DNA of 64,000 nucleotides from Parabacteroides sp. (GCA_019417325.1 DXVO01000031.1:30585-94584); one strand, 5' to 3'; positions 1 to 9,416 are shown, counted from the stretch's first letter. Made by a program: numbers and translations. The notes: generated by a model not told the origin, from the letters alone.

Positions 1-970
1 GTTTGTTATATAAATCCGTAATGAAGCGGATAAGAATTCCATTTTCTCCTTCTAATATTTCTGTAGGGTATATTGCATGGCTCTTTTCTTTATCGAAACG
101 TTTTTCGACTTCCCAGTGGTAAGCGGCAAGGTCCAAATAACGGACCGGTAATAACGCTTTTTCCGTTACTTGATAAATGGTATCATTGAATTGTTCTTTA
201 AAGAAGGCATCTTTTCCTTGATGCCAAAAGAAATGGTCTCCGAGCGGATAAGCACCTTCCGCGTTATTTTTATAAGAAATAAACATCATACCTGGACCGA
301 ATCCATGGTTGGATATTATACTTATAGACTCAATATCTTCCGGGTTCACTTTATAAGACAGTGAGTCTGTTCCAGAGGGGAAAAACTGATTTATAATAGC
401 GCTGTCGCGGAAAACGGTTATCTGGTCTGGTTTCCCTTTTGCTGCGCTGGTATGTGCGACAAGCGTTTGGTCGTCTATATAATTGCTTACTGTGGTGGCC
501 GGAAATTCGTCATTTTCTATGGGAACTTTGAATTTTGTGGCGTAAGAACTATTGGAATTGTAAACAACCTGCTCATTGTTCCAACCTGCAAAAACTATCC
601 GGTCGTTTGGATAATCCAACCAGTAGCCGTTTATACTGCTGTATCCTTCCGGATCATTACCGATGTGCCCTACGGAAGAGAGAAAATGTCCGGTTGCCTT
701 GTCAAAAAGTAAGCATTGTTTTTGGGCGGTGGTTACAACCAGTTTGTCATGTAATATCTTTATGGAAGGTGCTGCTCCGATCAGGCAACTGTCTTTTGTT
801 TCCAGTGGAATATAACGTATCTGTTTGAAACACTCGGATGCTTTCAGGTCTGTAGGAGTTTCAAAAGCCACTCCCAATGGGATTGTATCCAGTTCTTTGC
901 TTGCTGTTTTATTCTCATTGCAGGCGATGAGGCAGAGACAGGCTGCTGCGATTAATAAGTAGTTTTTCAT
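1..970 (-). CDS. BF3164-like six-bladed beta-propeller lipoprotein (3' end outside window)
   Basis: The reverse strand is open from an ATG at 970 down to base 1, giving 323 codons with no stop, so the C-terminus lies outside the window. The N-terminus has a lysine, a hydrophobic stretch and a lipobox LIAC with Cys17, so the product is probably an exported lipoprotein. The body is rich in short beta-strand-like segments with motifs such as SSVGHIGNDPEGY and YWLDYPNDRIVFAGW, which resemble the BF3164/6-bladed beta-propeller lipoproteins common in Bacteroidales. The molecular role of this family is unknown to me. It is divergent from the MFS gene at 1220. Family assignment is by remembered motif resemblance, not by search. 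Confidence 0.8.
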   Translation of the reverse strand, partial: MKNYLLIAAACLCLIACNENKTASKELDTIPLGVAFETPTDLKASECFKQIRYIPLETKDSCLIGAAPSIKILHDKLVVTTAQKQCLLFDKATGHFLSSVGHIGNDPEGYSSINGYWLDYPNDRIVFAGWNNEQVVYNSNSSYATKFKVPIENDEFPATTVSNYIDDQTLVAHTSAAKGKPDQITVFRDSAIINQFFPSGTDSLSYKVNPEDIESISIISNHGFGPGMMFISYKNNAEGAYPLGDHFFWHQGKDAFFKEQFNDTIYQVTEKALLPVRYLDLAAYHWEVEKRFDKEKSHAIYPTEILEGENGILIRFITDLYNK

Positions 971-1142
971 ATCTGTTCTTGTTTGATACAAAAGAACTAA
1001 AAATATATTTAGTTTGAAAATTAAATGATATAGTTAATAAACTAAAAGGATTTGTTTTCTTTAGTTTCTACTTCCTTTGCCGCTTGAGTGAACCGGTCAA
1101 GATATGCTTGTCGGAATTAATTCTTTTTATAAAAAAGCATTG

Positions 1143-1156
1143 TGTAAGCGCACACA
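1143..1156 (+). promoter_or_regulatory. Candidate LacI-family operator upstream of the MFS transporter
   Basis: TGTAAGCGCACACA fits the palindromic pattern TGT-N3-CG-N3-ACA with the central CG typical of LacI-family operators. It lies 26 bp upstream of the -7 box at 1183. The same pattern occurs at 38160-38173 before kdgK with 27 bp to its -7 box. No LacI-family gene is in the window. Confidence 0.45.
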
Positions 1157-1182
1157 TTCTTATTTTTGTATGAAAAATACCT

Positions 1183-1190
1183 TATATTTG
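1183..1190 (+). promoter_or_regulatory. Bacteroidetes -7 box for the MFS gene
   Basis: TATATTTG matches TAnnTTTG exactly. It lies 29 bp before the ATG at 1220 and downstream of the alternative in-frame ATG at 1166, which rules out that earlier start. No convincing -33 TTTG at the usual spacing is present. Confidence 0.6.
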
Positions 1191-1219
1191 CTTTCTATTA
1201 TGAAATAACAGGTAATACC

Positions 1220-2662
1220 ATGAACACTCCACACAATTCCAATCAGAAGATGACCCGTTTCAGGTGGGTGATCTGTTCCATGCTCTTTTTTGCAACGACA
1301 ATCAATTATCTGGATCGCCAGGTTTTATCTCTGTTGCAACCGATGTTGCAGGATGAATTTCATTGGACAGATAACGACTATGGTACGATAACCGCAATTT
1401 TTTCATTGTTCTATGCGATTTCCATGTTGTTTGCCGGACGTTTTATTGATTGGATGGGAACGAAAAAGGGGTATGCGTGGTCCATTGGTATTTGGTCGGC
1501 AGGTGCAGCTATCCATGCCGTTTGCGGGCTTGTGACGGAGCAATGGGTGGGTCTTCCTGATGCAGATGCTTTGCGGGCTGTTGTGGCCGGTACGGATTTG
1601 GCCGCAACTATCGGCGTAGTGAGCGTTACCTGTTTTATTATCGCCCGTTGCGTGCTTGCTTTGGGAGAAGCCGGAAATTTTCCGGCAGCAATTAAGGCTA
1701 CTGCCGAATATTTCCCGAAAAAAGACCGTGCTTTTGCTACTGGTATATTCAATTCCGGAGCCAATGTAGGAGCAATAGTAGCACCGCTTACCGTACCTGT
1801 TATGGCAGACTTATGGGGGTGGGAGATGGCTTTTGTTATCGTAGGTCTGATTGGCTTTGTTTGGATGGGGGTCTGGTTATTTGTTTATCAACCCATAGAA
1901 GAAAATAAAAAAGTAAATGAAGCTGAATTTGCTTACATTCGTCAGGATGATAAGGCGGAAGCCCCGGTAGAAGAAGTGGAAGGTAAAAGGCGGGCAAAGT
2001 TGTCTTTCTGGCAATGCATGAGTTTTCGACAGACCTGGGCGTTTGCTGTAGGTAAGTTTATGACGGACGGAGTATGGTGGTTCTTTCTGTTCTGGACGCC
2101 TGCCTATTTAAAGGCTGAATATGAAATGGAAGGGACACAAATTGCTTTGCCGATAGCGATATTATATACAATAACAGTGGTAGGTTCCGTTTTTGGCGGT
2201 AAGTTTCCTACCTATTTTATCAATAAAGGAATGAATCCGTATGCCGGGCGGATGCGTGCCATGCTGATTATCGCTTTTTTCCCTTTGGTGGTCTTGTTTG
2301 CCCAACCTTTCGGTTATATCAGTTGTTGGGTGCCTATCCTGTTGATTTCCATAGGAGCTTCGGCACACCAGGCATGGAGTGCGAATATTTTTTCTACGGT
2401 GGGAGATATGTTTCCGAAAGGCGCTATTGCGACTGTTACCGGAATAGGCGGGATGGCTGGTGGCGTTGGTTCTTTTTTTATTCAGAAAGGAGCCGGCATG
2501 TTGTTTACTTACAGCGGCGATACGAATATGGCCTTTATGAATTTTGAGGGCAAATCGGCAGGTTATGCCATTGTATTTATTTTTTGTTCTCTTGCCTATC
2601 TGGTGGGATGGTGCATAATGAAACTGCTTGTCCCGAAATATAAGGTGATAGTGGTGGATTGA
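1220..2662 (+). CDS. Hexuronate-type MFS transporter (anion:cation symporter family, ExuT-like)
   Basis: The product is 480 residues with about 12 hydrophobic segments. After a short polar N-terminus it has the ACS-family signature of TM1 (RWVICSMLFFATTINYLDRQ), the loop GRFIDWMGTKKGY, and ARCVLALGEAGNFPAAIKATAEYFPKKDRA, which is characteristic of glucarate, galactonate and hexuronate transporters. It should import a sugar acid with protons across the inner membrane. I chose ATG 1220 because the -7 box at 1183-1190 lies downstream of the longer start at 1166. The shared operator with kdgK-eda-uxaC at 35-38 kb supports a hexuronate such as glucuronate or galacturonate as substrate; that specificity is inferred. 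Confidence 0.85.
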   Translation: MNTPHNSNQKMTRFRWVICSMLFFATTINYLDRQVLSLLQPMLQDEFHWTDNDYGTITAIFSLFYAISMLFAGRFIDWMGTKKGYAWSIGIWSAGAAIHAVCGLVTEQWVGLPDADALRAVVAGTDLAATIGVVSVTCFIIARCVLALGEAGNFPAAIKATAEYFPKKDRAFATGIFNSGANVGAIVAPLTVPVMADLWGWEMAFVIVGLIGFVWMGVWLFVYQPIEENKKVNEAEFAYIRQDDKAEAPVEEVEGKRRAKLSFWQCMSFRQTWAFAVGKFMTDGVWWFFLFWTPAYLKAEYEMEGTQIALPIAILYTITVVGSVFGGKFPTYFINKGMNPYAGRMRAMLIIAFFPLVVLFAQPFGYISCWVPILLISIGASAHQAWSANIFSTVGDMFPKGAIATVTGIGGMAGGVGSFFIQKGAGMLFTYSGDTNMAFMNFEGKSAGYAIVFIFCSLAYLVGWCIMKLLVPKYKVIVVD

Positions 2663-2697
2663 CCTCCCTTTTGTAAGAGGTACAAATCCGTTTACTC

Positions 2698-3582
2698 TTA
2701 AAAGATAGTTATTTGTTTCTGCTTTAGCCCGCTCTGCCTGTATTCTTTGGGAGATATTCCAACATACTGTTTGAAATATTTTCCGAAGAAAGATTGGTTG
2801 GAAAAATTGAGCTCGGCAGCTATTTCCTTTATGCTTAAATCTGATCTTTCAAGTAATTGTTTCGCTTCGCTTATCACCATTTGTATAATCCATTGTGAGG
2901 CATTGCTCCCGGATTTTTCTTTTATGATGCTGGAGAAATAGCGTGGGGTAATATGTTGTAGCTTTGCATAAAAGGAAACATCACGTTCCCGGCGGTAAAA
3001 ACGGTATAAGGATAGCATGAAGTTTTGGAAGATAAGATCCTTTTTATCCTGCAGCAGGGGATGCAGGGGCTGGTTTGTGAAATAGATATTTAATATTTCA
3101 TAGCAGATTGTTTGCCCCATAGATTTGATCAGTTCCGTTATCAAGTTTTGCCGTTGTATGCTTACCTCTGCTTCTTCTTCAAAAGAAATTCGTTTTTGCA
3201 GGCTTTCAAGTAAATGTTCTAAATGTATAAATTGTTTTTCCGATAGTGAGACACAAGGATATTTACGAATGAAAAGCATGTTTTCCACATTCATTACCCT
3301 ATTAGTAATCGGGATGACATAATCCAAATCAACCTCGATCAGAAAACCTTCTGCATCCGGACTTTTGTATAAAGGGCGTACCAATGTAGAAGGAATATAA
3401 ATATACATGTCACCCCGTTTTATCAGATAAGGTTTTCCTTCCAGAGATATTTTTATTTCTCCCCGGCGGCAAAGGAATAGTCCGCATTTGTTGAGTGTGG
3501 AAATAATTTGCCCGTCTTTAATTGGTTGGGGAGTATTATTGGAAATTGATGTAAACAGGAAAGGTATTCGTTGTTCAAGCAT
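2698..3582 (-). CDS. AraC-family transcriptional regulator, divergent from RND efflux operon
   Basis: The product is 294 residues. The N-terminal half resembles a cupin-type effector domain (RGEIKISLEGKPYLIKRGDMYIYIPSTL); the C-terminal third holds the two AraC helix-turn-helices, including LSIKEIAAELNFSNQSFFGKYFKQYVGISPKEYR. I chose the ATG at 3582 (MLEQRIPF); an upstream in-frame ATG at 3639 would put its codons in the operator region. The gene is divergent from the efflux operon starting at 3744, with 161 bp between them holding direct repeats, so it probably controls that operon and itself. The effector is unknown. Confidence 0.9.
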   Translation of the reverse strand: MLEQRIPFLFTSISNNTPQPIKDGQIISTLNKCGLFLCRRGEIKISLEGKPYLIKRGDMYIYIPSTLVRPLYKSPDAEGFLIEVDLDYVIPITNRVMNVENMLFIRKYPCVSLSEKQFIHLEHLLESLQKRISFEEEAEVSIQRQNLITELIKSMGQTICYEILNIYFTNQPLHPLLQDKKDLIFQNFMLSLYRFYRRERDVSFYAKLQHITPRYFSSIIKEKSGSNASQWIIQMVISEAKQLLERSDLSIKEIAAELNFSNQSFFGKYFKQYVGISPKEYRQSGLKQKQITIF

Positions 3583-3614
3583 TTTTTTATTCTTTAAATT
3601 CACAACAAAATAAA

Positions 3615-3666
3615 TACAAATAGAGTAATATTTGTACATAATTATATTGAAATAAGTACAAATAGA
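3615..3666. promoter_or_regulatory. Candidate AraC operator: two direct TACAAATAGA half-sites
   Basis: TACAAATAGA occurs at 3615-3624 and again at 3657-3666, 42 bp apart start to start, about four helical turns. An inverted half (TTTGTA, 3631-3636) lies between, giving ATTTGTAC at 3630-3637 paired with GTACAAAT at 3656-3663. The sites lie between the AraC gene and the -7 box of the efflux operon. Confidence 0.5.
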
Positions 3667-3712
3667 ACAATCTATTCTTCATATAGAACTTTCTTGTCCT
3701 ATCCTGTCGGAA

Positions 3713-3720
3713 TAATTTTG
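3713..3720 (+). promoter_or_regulatory. -7 box for the RND efflux operon
   Basis: TAATTTTG matches TAnnTTTG, 23 bp before the ATG at 3744. No good -33 element is visible at the normal spacing, which fits a promoter that needs an activator. Confidence 0.55.
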
Positions 3721-3743
3721 CAACGAAATTAAACACTTAAATT

Positions 3744-4811
3744 ATGAAACGGTTTTATCCCATTTTAGGAGGAGTTCTTATAATCTTACTGACATCCTGT
3801 ACAAGTCGTGTAAAGGAGGTAAAAGATTATCAAACGGTAAAAATAGATACGGTTGTTTCGGCAAATGAACAAACCTTGTTGCAGTTTCCCGGAAAGGTGA
3901 AAGCTGCACAGGATATCAGCTTGGCTTTTAGGGTGAGCGGAACAATTCGTTCCGTGTATGTAAAAGACGGAACTCCGGTTTGTAAAGGGCAGTTGTTAGC
4001 TGAACTTGACCCTACGGATTACCAGGTGCAGTTGGATGCAACGGAAGCGGAATACCGGCAAATAAAAGCGGAAGCGGAAAGAGTTATCGCTCTTTATAAG
4101 GAAAACGGTACGACTCCCAATGCAAATGACAAAGCGGTATATGGCTTGAAGCAGATTACAGCCAAATACCAACATCATAAAGACCAGTTGGAATATACCC
4201 GCCTTTATGCTCCGTTTGACGGCTTTGTCCAGAAACATTTATTTGAAGAACATGAAACGGTTGGAGCCGGAATGCCTGTCATTTCCATGATTAGCGGAGG
4301 AATGCCTGAGATAGAGATAAATCTTCCGGCGGCGGAATATATCCGGAGAGGACTATTTAACCGTTATCACTGTACATTTGATATCTATCCGGGAAAAGTT
4401 TATCCGCTTAAATTTATCAGTGTCACTCCTAAAGCAAATTCAAACCAATTGTATTTGATGCGTATGCAGTTTGTCGCAGGACAACAGCCCGTACCTTCGC
4501 CAGGGATGAATACGATGGTCTCTATCTATTGTGATGTGGATAATTCCGGGTATTTGTCTGTTCCTTCCAGTGCCATTATAGAAAAGGATGGAAAAGCACA
4601 GGTTTTTGTTTATAATCCATCCGGTAATACGGTTCATAGCTGTAGCGTATCCTTTATACGTCTTCTAAGTAATGGATGCAGTGTTATTTCATCAGATACC
4701 CTGAAGCCGGATGATTTGATTGTATCGTCCGGTGCCCATTACCTTCAGGATGGGGAGACTGTTAAACCTTTACCTTCGGCTACAAAAACAAATATAGGAG
4801 GACTACTGTGA
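3744..4811 (+). CDS. RND efflux periplasmic adaptor lipoprotein (HlyD/MFP family)
   Basis: The product is 355 residues. A signal peptide ends in the lipobox LTSC (Cys19), so it is anchored as a lipoprotein. It shows the adaptor layout: barrel-sandwich half (FRVSGTIRSVYVKDGTPVCKGQLLAELDP), a short alpha-hairpin rich in Glu and Lys near residues 95-145, the second half (LYAPFDGFVQKHLFEEHETVGAGMP), then beta-barrel and membrane-proximal domains. It joins the inner-membrane pump to the TolC-type channel. It is the first gene of an operon; its stop overlaps the next start. The substrate is unknown. Confidence 0.92.
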   Translation: MKRFYPILGGVLIILLTSCTSRVKEVKDYQTVKIDTVVSANEQTLLQFPGKVKAAQDISLAFRVSGTIRSVYVKDGTPVCKGQLLAELDPTDYQVQLDATEAEYRQIKAEAERVIALYKENGTTPNANDKAVYGLKQITAKYQHHKDQLEYTRLYAPFDGFVQKHLFEEHETVGAGMPVISMISGGMPEIEINLPAAEYIRRGLFNRYHCTFDIYPGKVYPLKFISVTPKANSNQLYLMRMQFVAGQQPVPSPGMNTMVSIYCDVDNSGYLSVPSSAIIEKDGKAQVFVYNPSGNTVHSCSVSFIRLLSNGCSVISSDTLKPDDLIVSSGAHYLQDGETVKPLPSATKTNIGGLL

Positions 4812-7800
4812 TGGATATAAGTAAATGGGCGTTTCAGAACCGTAATCTGGTTTATTTCCTGATTGCTGTCCTTTTGCTTGGCGGAGCCTATTCCTGCTAT
4901 GAAATGAGTAAGTTGGAAGATCCGGAAATAAAAGTAAAAATGGCGATGGTCGTGACCACTTATCCGGGGGCTTCGGCTCATCAGGTAGAGTTGGAAGTGA
5001 CGGATGTTTTGGAAAAAAGTATCCGTTCCATGGGTAATGTGGATAATGTGGAGAGTTATTCCTATAATGATTTTTCGCTGGTGCAGGTTGAATTGTTGAG
5101 TACGGTTAAAGATGAAGAGGTGGAACAATGCTGGGATATGTTGCGACGCAAAGTGGATGATGCGCGTGCTTTGCTTCCCGATGGCTGTAATGTCCCGGTT
5201 GTCAAAGATGACTTCGGAAATGTATACGGTATGATGTATGCGTTGACCGGGGACGGCTTGTCCGACCGGGAATTGTCCGATTATGCCGAGCTTGTCAAAC
5301 GTAAGGTCTGCGACATTGATGGTGTGGACCGGGTCGAGTTGTATGGGAAACGTCCCGAGTGTATCAATATATCCCTGCTTCAGGACCGTATGGCAAATCT
5401 GGGCGTGAAGCCGGCTGAAGTGCTTGCTACCTTGAACGGGCAGAACAAGACGACTTACAGTGGCTATTATGATAATGGAGACAACCGTATCCGGGTGGCG
5501 GTCAATGATAAGTTTAAAACAGTGGATGATATAGGTAATATGTTTATTCAGGGGCATGATGATGACCAGTTGCGCTTGTGCGACATAGCCCGTATTGAAA
5601 AGAGTTATGAAAGTCCTACGCGTAATGAAATGTTTTATGATCGTGAGCGAGCTCTTGGCATCCTGATTGCGGCATCCAGCAGTTCGGATATTATTAAGGT
5701 CGGGAAAAAGGTGGAAACAGAACTGGCACAACTTAAGGCAGACCGTTTTCCGGCAGGAGTAGAATATCATAAAGTGTTTTATCAGCCTGAGCGGGTGGGA
5801 GATTCGTTGAAATCGTTTGTTGTCAATCTGATAGAATCGGTCGCTATTGTTGTGTTTATATTGATGTTGGCGATGGGGTTCAAAAGCGGTGTTATTATTG
5901 GTATCAGTTTGATTGTTACGGTATTCGGCTCTTTCCTGTTTTTGCAATTGATGGGTGGTACCATGCAACGTGTATCATTGGCCGCATTTGTATTGGCTAT
6001 GGGTATGTTGGTAGATAATGCGATTGTAATTATCGACGGTATCTTGGTAGACCTGAAAGCCGGAAAGGACAGGATGGAGGCAATGACGGCTATCGGGCGA
6101 AAAACAGCAATGCCATTATTGGGGGCGACACTGATAGCCATTATCGCTTTCCTGCCCATTTATTTGTCGCCCGACACGGCAGGAATTTATGTCCGTGATT
6201 TGTTTATCGTACTCGCTGTTTCCCTGCTCTTGAGTTGGATATTAGCATTAATTCATGTTCCGTTGATGGCAAATCGCAGGCTGCATCCGGAGGTTTCCAT
6301 CGGAGAGGATGGCAAGCCTGTGTATAAAGGGCGGATTTATGCTTTGTTGCGAACTTCTCTTCATTTTGGGTTGGCACATCGTTGGAGCTTCGTGTTGACT
6401 ATGTGTTTTCTTCTGGGACTTTCTGTGTTTGGTTATCGGTTTATGCGTCAGGGATTTTTTCCGGATATGGTATATGACCAGTTATATATGGAATATAAAT
6501 TGCCGGAAGGTTCTAATTCCACCCGGGTAGTCCGTGATCTGGAAGAAATAGAAACTTACTTAAAAAGCAGGAAAGAAATCACACATGTAGTTACTTCGAT
6601 TGGAGGTACTCCCGGACGGTACAATCTGGTGCGTAGTATTGCAAATCCCTCTCTTGCCTATGGTGAACTGATTATAGATTTTACTTCGGCAGACGATCTG
6701 GTGGACAATATCGACGAGATTCAGGAATATCTTTCTCAAAAATATCCGGATGCTTATGTGAAGCTGAAACGTTATAACCTGATGTATAAGAAATATCCGA
6801 TAGAGGCACAATTTTTAGGCCCGGATCCGGCCGTATTGTCCAGGTTGGCAGACAGTGCGCGGCTTATTATGGAAGAAACTCCGGAAGTTTGCCTTATTAC
6901 TTCGGACTGGGAACCCCAGATACCTGTCCTGACAGTTGAATACGACCAGCCTGCCGCTCGTGCTTTGGGGCTGAGCCGTAATGATGTCAGTCTTTCTCTG
7001 CTTTCTGCAACAGGAGGCATACCTATCGGTTCTTTTTATGAAGGTATCCACAAAAATGCGATCTATCTGAAATGCCTGGATGAGCAGGGGCGACCGATAG
7101 AGGATTTGGGTAATACCCAAGTGTTTTCAACACTTCCTTCTTTCAATGGTCTGTTGAATGAGGAAACTTTAGTGAAGTTGAAAGCCGGGACTCTTTCCAA
7201 AGAGGAATTGATTGAAAGTTTGATGGGAAATACCCCATTAAAACAGATTAGCAAAGGCATCGATATCCGTTGGGAACCTTCGGTGATACCCCGTTATAAC
7301 GGGCAACGCAGCCAACGTATGCAGTGTTCTCCGGCTCCGGGTGTAGGAACGGAAGAAGCAAGGTTGTTGATTGCAAAAAAGATTGAACAGATACACTTGC
7401 CGGAAGGGTATTCTTTGCGTTGGCAAGGGGAAAAAGATGCCAGTACCAAATCGATGAAATATCTGTTCAGTAATTTCCCGTTAGCCATCATCCTGATGAT
7501 TGCAATCCTGATTATGCTGTTTAAGGATTATCGAAAACCGATTATTATTTTCTGTTGTATTCCGTTGATTTTTATCGGAGTAGTGGCAGTTATGCTGCTT
7601 ACCGGAAAAACGTTTGATTTTACAGCGATTGTCGGGACTTTGGGGTTGATGGGAATGCTTATTAAAAACGGTATTGTGCTGATGGATGAAATTTCATTGC
7701 AAATCAATGAGGGGATAGAGCCTGTGACTGCGCTGATAGATAGTTCACAGAGTCGTCTTCGTCCGGTGATGATGGCTTCATTGACAACTATTCTGGGTAT

Positions 7801-7942
7801 GATTCCGCTTTTGTCGGATGCCATGTTCGGTTCGATGGCTGCGGCAATCATGGGAGGCTTGTTATTCAGTACATTGATAACATTGCTTTTTATACCAACT
7901 TTATATGCATTGTTCTTTCACATTAAAAAAACAAACGGATGA
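4811..7942 (+). CDS. RND efflux pump inner-membrane subunit (AcrB/MdtB-like)
   Basis: The product is 1043 residues, the full RND length, with one N-terminal TM, two large periplasmic loops and two blocks of TM segments. TM4 carries GMLVDNAIVIIDG, where the first proton-relay Asp is kept but the second position (Asp408 in AcrB) is Asn; TM10 carries MLIKNGIVLMDE with the conserved Lys. I chose ATG 4811, which overlaps the upstream stop as TGATG; a GTG at 4808 is the alternative. It should export small molecules using the proton gradient. Asn in place of the second Asp occurs in some RND branches, so it is probably active. Confidence 0.93.
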   Translation: MDISKWAFQNRNLVYFLIAVLLLGGAYSCYEMSKLEDPEIKVKMAMVVTTYPGASAHQVELEVTDVLEKSIRSMGNVDNVESYSYNDFSLVQVELLSTVKDEEVEQCWDMLRRKVDDARALLPDGCNVPVVKDDFGNVYGMMYALTGDGLSDRELSDYAELVKRKVCDIDGVDRVELYGKRPECINISLLQDRMANLGVKPAEVLATLNGQNKTTYSGYYDNGDNRIRVAVNDKFKTVDDIGNMFIQGHDDDQLRLCDIARIEKSYESPTRNEMFYDRERALGILIAASSSSDIIKVGKKVETELAQLKADRFPAGVEYHKVFYQPERVGDSLKSFVVNLIESVAIVVFILMLAMGFKSGVIIGISLIVTVFGSFLFLQLMGGTMQRVSLAAFVLAMGMLVDNAIVIIDGILVDLKAGKDRMEAMTAIGRKTAMPLLGATLIAIIAFLPIYLSPDTAGIYVRDLFIVLAVSLLLSWILALIHVPLMANRRLHPEVSIGEDGKPVYKGRIYALLRTSLHFGLAHRWSFVLTMCFLLGLSVFGYRFMRQGFFPDMVYDQLYMEYKLPEGSNSTRVVRDLEEIETYLKSRKEITHVVTSIGGTPGRYNLVRSIANPSLAYGELIIDFTSADDLVDNIDEIQEYLSQKYPDAYVKLKRYNLMYKKYPIEAQFLGPDPAVLSRLADSARLIMEETPEVCLITSDWEPQIPVLTVEYDQPAARALGLSRNDVSLSLLSATGGIPIGSFYEGIHKNAIYLKCLDEQGRPIEDLGNTQVFSTLPSFNGLLNEETLVKLKAGTLSKEELIESLMGNTPLKQISKGIDIRWEPSVIPRYNGQRSQRMQCSPAPGVGTEEARLLIAKKIEQIHLPEGYSLRWQGEKDASTKSMKYLFSNFPLAIILMIAILIMLFKDYRKPIIIFCCIPLIFIGVVAVMLLTGKTFDFTAIVGTLGLMGMLIKNGIVLMDEISLQINEGIEPVTALIDSSQSRLRPVMMASLTTILGMIPLLSDAMFGSMAAAIMGGLLFSTLITLLFIPTLYALFFHIKKTNG

Positions 7943-9306
7943 AAAAGGTATCGATTATATTGTTTTCTCTTCTTTGTTCGGCTTCTCTTTTTTCACAAGA
8001 GCTATTTACATTGGAGCAATGTAGGGAGATGGCGCTGGAGAATAACAAGGAAATGGCTGCTTCAACTAAGCAAACGGAGAGTGCCCGGTATACAGTAAAA
8101 AGTTATAAAGGTAATTTTTTTCCGAATTTTTCTGCAATAGGAATGGGACTTTACAGTAATGCGAGCGGAGGTTATAGTTCCGGAAGTGCTAATCTGCCGG
8201 TTTTCCAGCCCGATGCTGTCGGACAGGTAAATACTCCGGTCGGTTTTGCTTATTTCCCTGGGATTGACTTGAATTATAAAATAGGACCGGTCTATATGGG
8301 AGGTATCCAGGTGGAGCAACCGCTTTATATGGGAGGAAAAATCCGGGCGGCCTATAAAATGTCACAAATGGGGCAGGAGCTGGCACAAATGAATGAAACT
8401 CTTACAGCCACCACGGTCGTACTGAAAACGGATCATGCCTATGCTTTAGTTGTAAAGGCGCAGGAAATGAAAAAAGTGGCGAGTGGGTATAATGCCGTAC
8501 TTACCGAGTTATACAGGAATGTGGAGAGTGCTTACCGGCATGGGCTTAAACCGCAGAATGACGTGTTAAAGGTACAAGTGAAATTGAATGAAAGTGAACT
8601 ATCCATGCGTAAAGCAGATAATGCATTCCGTCTGGCTACGATGAATCTTTGCCATCTAATCGGAATGCCGTTGACATCGGATATTCGGGTTTCCAGTGAT
8701 TTTCCGCAAGTGGAACAAGGATTGAATATGCAGGTTTCGGATATTACATCCCGTCCTGAATATGCAATATTGAACAAGCAGGTAGACATGGCACAGCAAC
8801 AGGTCAAGCTGGCACGTAGTGAAATGTTGCCTCAAGTAGGTTTGAAAGGAGCTTACAACTATATGCATGGAGTGGAGTTGAATGACCGTACGCTTATTGA
8901 TAATGGCAGTTTTTCCGTATTCCTGAATGTGAGCGTACCGCTTTTCCATTTCGGCGAACGGAGTAATAAAGTGCGTGCGGCTAAAGCGAAACTGGAACAA
9001 TCCCGCCTGGAACAGGAAAATAAAAATGAGCAGATGTTGCTGGAATTGATGCAAGCATCCAATAATCTGGATGAAGCCCGTTTGGAATGTGAGCTGTCTG
9101 AGCGTTCTTTGCAACAGGCAGAGGAGAATATGAAAGTCAGCAAAAGCCAATATGAAGTGGGCCTGGAAACTTTATCCGATTATCTGGAGGCACAGGCTTT
9201 GTGGCAACAGGCGTATGAGGTAAGGGTAGATGCTCATTTTCAATTGTATTTGAACTATGTGGAGTATTTGAAAGCAACAGGAACCCTGTATGATAAACTT
9301 AATTGA
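7939..9306 (+). CDS. TolC-family outer membrane efflux channel
   Basis: The product is 455 residues with a cleavable signal peptide (MKKVSIILFSLLCSASLFSQ). The outer membrane efflux repeat appears twice: FTLEQCREMALENNKEM and, in the second half, SRPEYAILNKQVDMAQQQVKLARSEMLPQ. The helical tail carries the usual YEVGLETLSDYLEAQ motif. The start overlaps the pump gene stop by four bases (ATGA), so translation is coupled and the three genes form one tripartite efflux system. Confidence 0.93.
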   Translation: MKKVSIILFSLLCSASLFSQELFTLEQCREMALENNKEMAASTKQTESARYTVKSYKGNFFPNFSAIGMGLYSNASGGYSSGSANLPVFQPDAVGQVNTPVGFAYFPGIDLNYKIGPVYMGGIQVEQPLYMGGKIRAAYKMSQMGQELAQMNETLTATTVVLKTDHAYALVVKAQEMKKVASGYNAVLTELYRNVESAYRHGLKPQNDVLKVQVKLNESELSMRKADNAFRLATMNLCHLIGMPLTSDIRVSSDFPQVEQGLNMQVSDITSRPEYAILNKQVDMAQQQVKLARSEMLPQVGLKGAYNYMHGVELNDRTLIDNGSFSVFLNVSVPLFHFGERSNKVRAAKAKLEQSRLEQENKNEQMLLELMQASNNLDEARLECELSERSLQQAEENMKVSKSQYEVGLETLSDYLEAQALWQQAYEVRVDAHFQLYLNYVEYLKATGTLYDKLN

Positions 9307-9360
9307 GAAAAATATGGAGCAGTATCAGTAATAGAATATTTGTTTTTATTGTATTTTCTT

Positions 9361-9387
9361 GCAACCTCCCTGTTTTTTTTGCGTCTA
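9361..9387 (+). promoter_or_regulatory. Candidate ECF-sigma promoter for the DUF2807 cluster
   Basis: GCAACC at 9361-9366 and CGTCTA at 9382-9387 are spaced by 15 bp. This fits the general ECF promoter layout (AAC in the -35, CGTC in the -10) and differs from the TAnnTTTG boxes used by other genes here. It lies 29 bp before the ATG at 9417. Confidence 0.5.
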
Positions 9388-9416
9388 TATAAACAAATGA
9401 CTAAAAAGAGACAGAA

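Noticed and set aside
1166..1219. An earlier in-frame ATG (1166) for the MFS transporter
   Set aside because: The -7 box TATATTTG at 1183-1190 lies inside this extension, and the start MNTPHNSNQ at 1220 fits the family.
2662..2681. Weak hairpin ACCTC-N10-GAGGT after the MFS gene
   Set aside because: A five-pair stem with a 10-base loop and no T-run is too weak to call a terminator.
4745..5968. A 407-codon open frame on the minus strand opposite the RND genes
   Set aside because: It is antisense to a conserved pump gene and rich in His, Ile and Gln with no recognisable domain; a shadow of codon bias on the coding strand.
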